From Comamonadaceae bacterium (GTDB lineage: Bacteria > Pseudomonadota > Gammaproteobacteria > Burkholderiales > Burkholderiaceae), in NCBI GenBank assembly GCA_947377705.1, contig CANCGU010000322.1:1-36103 (forward strand): a stretch of DNA of 36,103 nt, written 5' to 3'. Position numbers and translations under genes: made by a program. The first letter of the stretch is position 1. Every line of letters begins with the position of its first letter. Below the pieces are notes generated by a model, which was not told the DNA's origin, searched no databases, and worked only from the letters and a program-made list of their open reading frames with translations. Positions 14,301 to 26,300 of the stretch are shown piece after piece.

Positions 14301-17300
14301 CCTTGCACATTGCCAGTCGCGTAAGAGTTGCTAATGGTCGAGTTACCTGTGTACATCTGCCCCACCAAGCCGCCTACGTAGTTGGCAGTGCCAGTGACGG
14401 TGCCAGTTGTGGACGCCCCAATGATGTTGGCCGTGCTACTGCTATAGCCCACCAAGCCACCCACGTTGGTAGTGCCTGACACGTTGCCCGCGGTTGAAGC
14501 CGTGGTGATCGTACCGCTGCCATACCAGCCGACCAGACCGCCAACACTTGAAGTACCTGAAATATTGCCGCCAGAACTTGCCACATTGGTCAAGGAACCG
14601 CCGCCGTGATAACCCAGCAAACCACCCACTTGGTAGGACGAGCTGGCAGTCACAGCACCTGTGGCAAATGCATTGGTGATGTTGCTAGACCCCGCATCAC
14701 CAATCAAACCGCCCACGTTGTAGTTGCTACCCGTGTCTGTGACAGAACCCACCGAGTCCACATTGGTCAAATTGCCTGACATCGCGCCAAATGCGCCGCC
14801 CACACTTATTCCAGTTGCTGTGACCGAGCCCACCTTGTGAACGTTGGTCGCCGTCATGCTGGTGCCACCCATCACACCACCCACATAGCTCGTACCAGTC
14901 ACATTGGTGTTCAACACATAAATGTTGGTCAAGGTGCCAGAGCCGGCGTTGCCCACCAGAGCGCCCAAGTAGTTGTTGTTGCTGCTGATGGTGTTGGCTC
15001 CTGTCACCGCGTCCATCACCACGTTGCTCATGGTCAGGCTGCTGTTGGCAGTGCCTACCAATGCACCTGTACTTGTGCCACCAGAGAGGGTGATGGCGCT
15101 CAGGCGCACATCACGAATCAAGGCTCCATTGCCTGTGTTTTGGAACAAGCCCACGTTGTTGGTGCCAGTCAAGCTCAGACCCGTGATGCTGTGACCCAAG
15201 CCAGTAAATATGCCTGAGTAGGCCACGCTGTTTGTGCCCAGTGCGCGCATATTGGCGTACTTTGCACCCGCTGCTGCACCTGTGGTGGTGAAGGTACTGG
15301 CATCAATGTCACCCGTCAACGCAAAGTTCTGGGTATTCGCCCCGCACTGAGCCGTGCTTGAGCAATAGAAGGTTGTCACACCAGGGTTGGTCGATGTGAA
15401 AGCGTCTACAAGAATGTAAGACTTAGCCGTCGCGTTGTTTTGCGTGGTGAACGTCGAAGCCGTACTTGCAAAGTTAATGGCACCCGCAAAGCTGGCGGTC
15501 ATCCCCACACCTGAGCCTGTGGACGACAAGCCAAAGTTGTAGTCACCCGTCGTGTTGGACTTGTTGTAAACCAGCGTAATGCCCGAAGCGGCTGTGGTGC
15601 CGTTCACGTTGATCGGCGCGTTGATGTTGATGTTGCGCGAGGCCGTGAAGGTGCTGATGTTTTCACCGCTAAAAGTGACCGGGCCATTGAGGGTGATGTC
15701 ACCTGTGCCTGCTCCAGTGCCAGCTGTGACGGCGAGTGAGAAGTTGCCGCCATTCACTGTGCCTAAAGTCAAACCGGGGGTGCTGATAAACGTGCTGTTG
15801 GCCGTCAGCGTAATTGGGCCAGTGACCGATGCTGCTGTGAGCGCTGTATTGAATAAAGAACCACCTGAAGAAATGCCTGTGCCAGCCACAGACAGCGCGT
15901 TGGATAAGGTGAAGCCGTATAAATCGATGGCTGCGCCACTTACCACTGTCGCATTTGCGGTGCCCAACGCGCCACTGGTCACCGCGCCTACCGAACCCAC
16001 TGATGCGATGCCCACTTTCAGCGTACCTGCTGAAATGGTCGACCCACCCGAATACGTGTTGCCGCCCGACAGAGTCATCGTGCCGCTGCCCGACTTGGTC
16101 AAGCCGCCTGTACCGGCAATGACGCCGGCATAGCTCAGGCTCTTGGTGGCATCCACAGCAAACGTGCCACCGCTGGCACCTAAGGTGATACCGCGGTTGG
16201 TGCTGAGTGTGAACGTGTTGGTCGCTTGTAACGTGCCGCCATTGAGGGTGATGGCATCTGCGACAACGCCACTCGGCACGGCGCCCAAATAAGTTTCAGT
16301 GCCCACGGCCAAGGTACCGCCGTTGACCTGCACCTTGCCCGTGTAACCATTGGCCGTGTCAGCCGTCACAGTGGCAGTGAATGAAGAAGGAATGATGGCC
16401 AAGGCCACGTTGCCACCATCTGGCAGTGCGCCAATCTTGGTGAGGTCGCTGGTCAAGGCCCAGTTGGCGGCGGTTGACCAGTTGCCATTGGTAGCACCCA
16501 CCCAAGTGACGGATGACTGCTGGGTAATAGAACCTGTGCCCGTGGCTGTCCAAGTGGGGTTGATGCTGTAGTTGGCAGCATCGGCGCCACCGAGTGTGGC
16601 AGAGGTGATGTTGTACACCTTGCCAGTCCCCACGTTTCTATCTGCCAAGGTGCCTGCTACCGCGTCTACGGTAACGATGTCGTTGTTCATCACCCCTGTG
16701 AAGGTAATGCCAGTTCCTGTACCCGTGGCAGCGGTCGCTCCGTCGTAGACCTTGGTGCCCGTGAAAGTGCCTGTGGCCGTGATCAACTTAGGCGTGACGG
16801 TCAACAGACCCACGTTGTTAAAGGTCACCGCAAAACTTGGCTTCAACACACCACCACTTGCGGTGATGGCGTATGGCCCACCGGCGACTGTCGCCGTGCT
16901 GGTGTTGCCCAAAGACGTGACCGTCGGCAACGTGCTGAACACATCACTCAATGCAAGAGAACCAGAAGATGTCGTGTAGACACTGCCAACAGGGTCTGCC
17001 GACGCAAGCTGCAAGTTGGTGGACAGATCGACCGGTGTGCCGTAGGTTTGGTTCACGTTGGTCGTTGAGGCGGTAATGTTGATGCCCGTGAGCGCCGATG
17101 CGAAGACATAACGGTTGCCGCTACCCACGCTTGCAGGGGCCAAGGTGCTGTAGGTGCTGCTCCAAAAGGCAGCATTGCCACTGACCAAGCCGCCAAATGT
17201 ATTGGAAGTTGGCGTGTTGCTGTAAACAATCCAGCGGTCATTGGCACCCGCGTCGGTCGTGCTGATGGCATTGGCACCCGCGTTGTTGATGAAATTACCC

Positions 17301-20300
17301 GTGGCCGCCAACACCATATTGCCGCTGGCTTGGCTGTTGGTAATTGTCGCGCCAGCATCGAGCGTGATGTTGCCACCTGTCAGCAAAGTGGCACTGTCCA
17401 CAAACGCATTCGCACCACCCACGGTGATGTTGCCTGCGTCAGACGCGCCCAGCACGATAGCGCTGAAACCGTTCCTAAACACCGATGTACCTGTGAACCA
17501 GCTAGAAGGCAAAGACAAGGTGCCCGCGCCAGTACCCACCCCGATGGTGGTGCCTGTGGTGTAGGGCTTCAAGTTCAAATTGCCACTGCCGTACACGCTG
17601 AAAGTGCCTGTCGCAAACGACAAACTATCCACGTTGAATGTCACATCACCCGAATTGATGGTGCTGCCGTTCTTGCCCACCGTGATGGTGCCGCCGTTGT
17701 TCCAAATGCCTGTATAACCAGCGGCACCAGAACCTGTGAGGCCAATGGCACCTGCAGTTGAGTAAATATTGGTAGCGCCACCGTCAATGATGATGCCTGC
17801 GCGCAACCTGGCAGCGCCTGTACCCGCCGTGCCCGTGAGGTTCAACGCCCCATTGACTGTGCTGATGTTCTGCGCGGCGCCATCGGTGTAGAGGTTAATG
17901 CCCGCAGCGTGCGACGTGGCATCGTTGTTTGCACCGCCAATGCCGGTGATGCTGATGCTGCCACTGCCATTGGTTTGTATTTGATTGCCGGTTCCGCCAT
18001 ACCCACTGAATGAGTCCAAATCGACGCCGATGGCATAGAAGCCCGCGGGCGCAGTGCCGCCTTTACCGCGCACCACAATGTCACCGCCACCCGCGTTGAG
18101 GTTGGTGCTTTGCAGCCAAACTCCTCGGTACTGGGGTGTCAAGGTATTGGCCAAAGCGCTCATATTGGCACCCACCGCATAGCCACTGCCCGCCACGTCA
18201 CCCCCGGCTAGCGTGATGTTGCCGCCGAGTGTGGTGATCGTGGTGCGGTCTAGCGCAATCTGGCCAGCGCCAGAGTTGTCGGTGTCTGCAGCCAACAACA
18301 CGGCCCCACCATTGGTGCTGAGTGTGAGGCTGGGCGTGTTGGTATAAATGTTGCCGCTGGCCAGCAGCTTGATACCCTGCCCTGCTGCCGTGCTGCTGAG
18401 GCCCGTGTTCACAGTAATGTTGCCGCCATTCACCGTGATGGGCCCGTTGATGCTGGCGGCGCTGTTGAGCGTCACATCAGCCGTGTTGGTGGTTTTGCCA
18501 ACGGTCAAGCCCGTCACGCCGGAACTAAAGCTCAGGGTTGACGACAAAGTTTGTGCCGACCCAAAGCTGTTACTGGCGTCTAAAGAATAAATACCCACCG
18601 TACCCGTGGTGTTGATGGCGGTGGTGCCCCAAGCATAGCCATCTGCCTTGAGCGTGATGTTGCTCGACGAGGTGGTCACATTGGTCGCAGCTTTGAAACC
18701 CAGAGTGGCGGTGCCGAAATTAATACCTAAATGCGCACTGTCGTTATTGCCCACAAGGGCAATGGGGCCAGACTTGGCCAAGATGCTGCCCACTAACGTC
18801 GTGGCCACATCTGTCGTCGCAGTGCCCGACGTACCGGTGATGTTGATGCCCCCGCCTGTGCCCGTGGCCTCAATGGTGCCACTGAAATTGATTCCCAAGC
18901 TAGCCGCACCTGAGGCCATCGCAGAGGCATCACCCACCAAGGAAATAGCCTGCGCCGTGGTGTTGGCCGAACGCAGGGTGAAACCCAAACCGTAGGTGGA
19001 GATAGCCTGACCATTAACGCTGACCGAGCCCGTGGCCTTGCCCGTGATGTCAATTTTTCCCGTGCCAGCGTCTAGGGTGGTGCCACCGCCCATCACACCA
19101 AACGCCATGGCATTGGCTGTGGTATTTACGTTCTGCCCGCGCAGGATAATGTCGCCACCGTTTGAAGTCAGCGTGGTGCCCGACTGCAGGTGCACACCTG
19201 AGATGTAGAGCCAGTTGGCAGAATCAGTCACCGTGTCTCGCGTGGCTTCGCCACGGGCATAACCCGTGGTGATGTCGCTACCGCCCCCAAGGGTGATGAC
19301 ACCGCCACTGGTGGTGATGGATGAGTTGGCCAACATCTGCGTGTAGCCTGTGCCATCAGCATTGCTGTCAGCCCAGAAGGTGACCGCGCCGCCATTGGTG
19401 GTCAAGCTTTTACTGCTAGCCAAGGACACGTAGCCCGAGCCCTTGAACAAAATGCCCTGCCCCGCAGCGGTGCTGGCCACGTTTTGGGCCACGCTGATAT
19501 TGCCGCCATACACCGTGATCGGTCCCGCAATGCTGACGGCACTGCTCAACGTGATCGCTTGCGTGTTGAGGCTATGTCCCAATGTCAGACCCGTGAGGTT
19601 GCTGTCAAAGGTGTAGTTGCTTGTGAAGGCGCTGGTAAAACTAGCAGCGGCGGCAGGTTGAATAACCACCGTACCCACACCGGCGAAGCCTGAGGTGGTG
19701 GGCGGTGTGTTGTTGGTAAAGGTAATGCCGCTGCTGCTGATGGTGGTCAAGCCGGTGTAGCTGGCCAGACCCGTGAGCGTGAGGCTGCCCAAACCAGACT
19801 CTGTCAACGTGCCAGCGCCGCTGATATTGCCTGCGTAAGTGATGCTGTCAGATCGGTTGAACACCAACCCCGCACCCGTTGCGATGGAGGTATCGCCAGT
19901 AATGACGCCCGTGGTACCGCCTGCGCCTACAGACAATTTGCCGGCTGAAATGATTGTGTTGCTATAAGTGTTTGAAGCTTTTAGGGAAACTGTGTTGACA
20001 CCCAGCTTTGTCAGGCCATAAGCGCCTGAAATAATGCCGCTGATGGAATAGGGGTTCGCCCCGCCAATGGAACTAGCGGCTGTCATCACAACCGTGCCAG
20101 TGACCTCGCCCGCTGTGGCGCTTGAGTTGATGATCACGCCGTTGCCACCAAAACCCGTGCCCGTGAAGCTCAAGGGGTTTGCAATTGTTTTACCGTAGAG
20201 GTCCAAAGCACCACCATTGATGGTGACCGTGCCCGAACCAAAAGGTCCGCTGATGGGTGGGCCCGACGCTGTGTTGGCCCCAGACTGCAAGACGCCACCT

Positions 20301-23300
20301 GTGATGGACGTGCCGCCCGTGTAGGTGCTGGCTGCCGACAAGCTTTGCGTGCCTGCCCCCGACTTGGTGAGGGTGACAGGTCCGGCGATCACACCGCTGT
20401 AGTCATAAGTGCCTGTCGCGTTGTTAATGGCCAAGGTACTGGCACTGGTTACTGTGATGCCTGCATCTGCGGTGTCGGTCAAGCCACCGGCCGTCAAGGC
20501 CACAGAGCCCGCCGTGATGCCCACGATGCCGTTGAAGGAACCAATGTTCAACGGCCCCGTGTTTGTGTAGCTGATCGAACCCGTCCCAACGCTGGCCGCC
20601 AAACTCGACACCGAGTTGTTAGCGGTGAACGAGTAGTTTTGGTTGGTTGCCAGCAAGGCCAAGCCATACGAAGTCATGACGCCACTGACATAGGGCGTCT
20701 TCGCAGCGATTTGGATATAGCCACTGGTCGTGTTGGCCGTGACGTTACCCGTCCAGTACAAGCCGTTGGTTTGGGCGAGTGCCATGTTGGCAGAATCTGC
20801 CACGGCATACAAAGGCGCTGGGTTGCTTAACGCGTCCAACGTGGTGGCCGCGTTGACTAAATAGCCGTTGCCTGTTGAAGCTGAATTGATTTTTGCGCCT
20901 TGAAATACAACGGAACCGTTGGTGGCCGAGACATTGATGGCATTTGAATAAATACCGTAGTGACCAGCGTTTGCGCTAGAGGTGTAGCCCGACAAGTAGA
21001 CACTGCCGTTACTTGAAGTGACGGAACCAGTGTTTAAGTAGATGCCATTATTTCCGGTCGAGTAACCAATCATGTTGATGTCGTACTTGGCCGAAACCGA
21101 GCCGTACCAGGAATCTTGCGCAATGCCACCGGTACCAAACGAGTCGTAACCGGCACCAGAAATGTAGACGGATCCGTTCGTCGCAGTAATTGGCAACCTC
21201 ACATAGGTTGAGCCATAGCCAGAATTACTGAGACCTTTAATAGAGATATTGCCGTTGTCAGAGGTGACAGCACCTCCAGATCCAGTGGCAACAGTTAGAT
21301 ACATACCGATGCCCTGCATCGAGACACCGTTGAGTGTCAAATCACCCTTGGATTGCAAAATATCTGAGCCATCCCAAAGTGTGATGCCGCCTGAAATATT
21401 CGCCCAACCATCGACCGCACCGACACTGTGGTTTGCATAACCCGTGATAGTCAACTTGCCGTTGTAGCTTCGAATCGCTTGGCTAGAGCCCCAAAGAACC
21501 ACACCATGGCCAGCACCCGCGGTGTTCAGCCCCAAAGGTGCGCCATTGGCATAAATGGAGATATCGCCATAGCCAATGATTTTGGTGTTGTTGGCATCAA
21601 ACCTTAAACCTGCATGCGTTATGCCCGTACCCGTAGCGGTTGAGTTGACGGTGATCGTGCCACCGCTTGTGGGCGTTGTGAGGTCATTGCCCGCCACAAT
21701 GCTGCCGCCATACATGTACAAACCACCCAAACCGCTGGCTGTGAAAGCGATGTTTCCGGCGATGGACTGGATGGTTCGGCTATCTCTTAAGTAAATACCC
21801 CAGCCACTGGTGGAGGTGCCATTGAGTGTGATGTTGCCATTCGACTTGATGCCACCCGTACCATAGATGTACAACGCTTCATTCAAGCCCGTGCCAGTAA
21901 GTGACATGGCGCCATTCGACACCAAGGAGCCAGCAGCCAGCTGCAAACCATAGTAGGTGCGGCCTGTTGCATTGAGCGTGAGGGTACCGCCTGAGGTGGG
22001 TGTGTTGGGTGTGTTTGTTGCGACGTTGGTAGCGTCGTTGCTGGCTACGATGCTGCCGTTCATGTAAATGCCATATTCACCTACACCGGTGACCGACACA
22101 TTACCGGCGGTGGATTGGATGACTCGTCCGCTCTGAAGCTCGATACCCCAAGCTGCGCCGCTGGTCGCGGAATCAATGGTCAAAGCGCCCACAGATTTGA
22201 ACGAACCCGTGCCTGCGACATACAAGCCCTGATTTGCGCCAGCTCCCCGCGTTGTCAATGACATAGGGCCATATGAAATAAGAGAACCACTGTAAATCAG
22301 TGCACCCATACCACTGGAAGTCGAAGTGGCATTAATGGTCAGTGAACCACCAGCAGTGGGCGTCGCCGTGGTGGGGCTAGCCGTTTCGTTGCTGGCCAAA
22401 ATGCCACCTGTTGCATTGGTATGGAAATACAAACCACCATTCGTGCCGTTGGCGGTAATTCCAATATTGCCCCCCGTGGATTGGATGACCGCGCTGTCAT
22501 ACATGGTCAAACCCCATGAGCCGGTGCCATTGATCGTGATATCGGAAGCTGATTGGACCTTGGTGCCAGTGCCGTGCAGATAAACGGCATGCGCGCTGCT
22601 GGAGAGACCCGTAAGCGAAATTGCCCCATAAGATATCAATGATGCTGTGTCGACTCGAATCCCGTAGTTAGCAACAGTACCGCCATCGCCTGTGCCATTG
22701 ACAGTGATGGTGCCACCAGATGTGGGGGTGATCGCGTTATTTGCAGCGACGAGGCTACCGTATAAATAAACGCCGCTTAAGCCAACACCCGTGACAGAAA
22801 TGTTGCCTCCAGTGCTGGTGATTACCCTAGCGTTATCTATTGATACGCCCCAATTGCGAGAAGCGTTTTGTCCATTGATGGTGATGTCTCCACTCGTTGT
22901 GATGGTATTGCCAGCACCATACAAAAACACACCATACTGGTTAGAGCCACCCGTTCCATAGATCGAAAGTGCACCACTAGAAGTGATGGAAGTTGCCCCA
23001 ATGACGACACCGCTAAAGGCATTCGATGCACTGGCGTTTCCAGTCATAGAAATTAAACCAGTACCGCCAGAGACGCCGCCATTCACAAAGTTAATGCCAT
23101 GGTTAGCACCAGTAGACGTTCCTTGTAGCGTGATAGTTCCGCTACCTGAAGTCGTCAAGACAGTTCCCGTATAGTCCAGCTCAATGCCAACTCCACTGGT
23201 TGTTGCGACACGATTACCTAGTCCATACAAGCCAATGTTTCCGCCGGCTGCGTTGAGTGGGGCTAATAAATAAATACCCTTTGAGTTGGTGCCATTGGCA

Positions 23301-26300
23301 TAGCTGGCATTACCCGCAATACATGCATAGGCGGCACCGCATCCACCGGTTGTATCCCCCGAGCCACCACGTATCAGTATGTCGCCACCAAATGTGCTGA
23401 TGCCTGCTGTAGAAACCGTTGTCTTGAAACCACCGCCGCCCGTGTTATCCACGTCTGAATAAAACTTGGTGCTAAGTGATTTGTTGGCTGCACCTGAAAT
23501 CGGGGCACTCACAAGAATATCTCTTGAGGCCATCAAGGTCAGCGTGTTGCCGTTGGTGTTATTGGTGATGGCGCCAGCCACCGTGATGTCTTTGTCAGCC
23601 GCCACGGTTTGCAGGGTGGTCGTGCCGCTCAAGCTACTGGCGTTGACGGTCAAGGCGGCGGTGGTTTTGAGCACGGCGGCGCTGTTGGTCAGTGAGACGG
23701 TGGCAATGCTGTTGGCCGTGTTGGTGGCCGTGACGTTAGCGCCGTTAACAAAACTCACCGCGTTGGTGCTGGCCGAGATGGCGCCGCTCAGGGTCATCGC
23801 GCCCGTGCCACCCAGCGACGTGGCGGCAGCGATGGTGATGGCACCTGTCTCGGTGGCGGCTGTGGCGCTTGAGTTCACCAAAGCGCCATTGCTGCCAATG
23901 CCTGCGCCGCTTAGGTTCAGGGCGTTGGCCACACTGAACCCGTTCAAATCAAGGGTGTAGCCCGACTGCACCGTCACAAGACCGGTACCAAAAGCCCCGT
24001 TGGTCATACCGCCGTTTGAGCTGACGCCTGCTTTTAGCGTGCCACCACTGACTGTTGTGCCGCCCGAGTAGGTGTTGGCGCCCGTCAGGGTGAGTGTGTT
24101 GGCCCCCAGCTTGGTCAGGCTGCCCGTGCCAGAAATGAGGTTGCCAAAGCTGATGGCGTCGCTGCGGTTAAACGCCAAAACGCCTGAGTTAGAGATGTTC
24201 CCAGAACCGATGGCACCTGCTGCGCCGCCGTTACCCAGTTGCAGGGTACCGCCGGAAATGGTGGTCGAGCCTGTGTAGGTCGCGTTACCTGTGAGGGTGA
24301 GTGAGCCGGTGCCTGCCTTGGTGAACGAAACGCCCGTGCCAGACATGATGCCGCTGTAAACCGACGTGCCCGACTGCGACACGCTCAACGCCCTGTTGTC
24401 AGCCAAACTGATGTTGCCGCTGCCGGTGAGTCCAGCCACGCCCGTGATCGAGATGTCGCCCGTGGTGGCGTCCGTCGTGGCCAAATTGGCGTTCATATTG
24501 ATGGCGCCACCGTAGAGGGTGATGGGGCCAGCAATGCTGGTGTTTGTGCCGATGGTGATGTCGGCGGTGTTACCACTCTTGCCCAGGGTCAGGCCAGTGA
24601 TGTCAGCAGCGACCGTCAAGTTACTGATAGGCCAAGACAGGCCCGATGTGAAGCTTGCGCTGGCAGGTTGCACCGTCAGTGAGCCAACGCCACTGGTGCT
24701 GATGCTGGTTCCCGCGTTGACTTGCAAGGCATTGCCAGTCAGGGTGACGCTGCCAGAGGCGGTCAGTGCACCACCGAGTTGAAGGTCGCCCGTGCTGGTG
24801 ACGGCAAGCGCTTGGTTAAAGGTTTGAGCGCCAGTGGTCACCAAGGCGCTGCCATTCACGTTGACTTTGCTGCCTGCCGTGACCGACAGGGTGGACAGGG
24901 CCTTGATCGCACCAACTGCGCCGTTGATCGTGACGGCCCCGCTACCTGCATTGATGTTGACCACGGAGGGGACGGAGTTGGTCTCTCGAACATAACCACG
25001 AACATCGTATTGACCTGTATTGGTGGTGTAGGCCGTTGTTCTTGATAAGTCGTTCCAAAGGCCGACTGAGCCAAAAAATTGACCTGCGTTTTCACCGCCA
25101 GCCCCTACCCCGTTTGGTTCACCGGCTCCGTAGTTCATGAACTTTCCGGTCGCTGTGAGCGATCCATTGGCATTGCCGCCGGCAGTGTTTGCCGTGCTGC
25201 CTGACCCTTGTGTGAAAAATGAGGAGCCGTTCGCACCTGTGACGGCAGTTAATGGAGATGAACCACTGACGGCATAGGTGCCGCCAGCTTCAGGCCCACC
25301 CACCCAATACCAGCTCGTCGTGTTTGGATCTCGATAGGCACCGATCCAAGCACCCTGGTAGCCTGCTTTGTAGGTGGCAAGCGCGTTTTCAAGCTTGGAG
25401 GTGATCGTGATTAAGTAGCTGTCACCAGGCGCAGCGCCGCCGTTGGTGCCACTTTTAGCGTCTTGTGCGGCTTGGAGCCATGACCCACCAGAGGAAAGCG
25501 ACACAAAGCTATAGCTATTTCCGCTGTCGACACTTCCACCTAAGGTCACATTGCCGCCCCCGCTATTCACACTGAATCCAGAGATGTTGCTGGTGGCAAC
25601 AATCAACTGCCCACCAATGTTCACTGCGCCGCCGGAGGTTGAGAGGGTGATGGCGCTCGCACCACCATCCACATACAGGTCGCCGCCCGTAGAGCCGCTT
25701 GAGGGCGTACCTCCAAAAGTCAAATATCCACCGTTGGTCGTGATGTTCGCACCCAACAAAATGATGCCCCCGCCATTGCGTGTGCCGTTGTCGTTATCTG
25801 CATCCAACTCGACATTGAGTTTTGCCGAGCCCGTGGCACTGATGGTGCTGTTCACCACGATGGAGTTAGCCGCTTGAAGTCGAAGCCTAGTCGTTGATGT
25901 GCCAGAGTTGAGAATCGCCGAGTTGACGATGATGTCACCCAACTGATTCGTGCCGGAGTTACCTGTGGTGACGGTGACGTTTGTACCGTTGCTTAGCAAT
26001 TGGTTCACGGTAGCCACGTTGATGGTGGACGAGTCAGCGCTGGGTGTATATGTAGTGGTACCTCCAGCATTGGCGCTACCTACTGTTGCATCGACCGTGG
26101 TGATGTTGACGTTGTAGGGATCGAACAGCCAATTTCCAGCTAAACCGCTTGCCGAGAGTGCGATGGCCCCGCCGCGAGCCCCATCGACATTGACCGCGTA
26201 GCCAGATGTTTCGATGTCTCCGCCGTTACCTCCGTTCGCGCCACCGTTGGCAGTGATCGTGCCGAGCACCGTGGTTAGGGTGCTCGCGTCGTGTACATCA

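Noticed and set aside
8660..15370. CRISPR-like periodic repeats in the GLUG region (recurring CCCACCAAGCCGCCCAC-type strings)
   Set aside because: Spacing is irregular, the copies vary at third codon positions, and the repeats encode GLUG motifs in one continuous frame.
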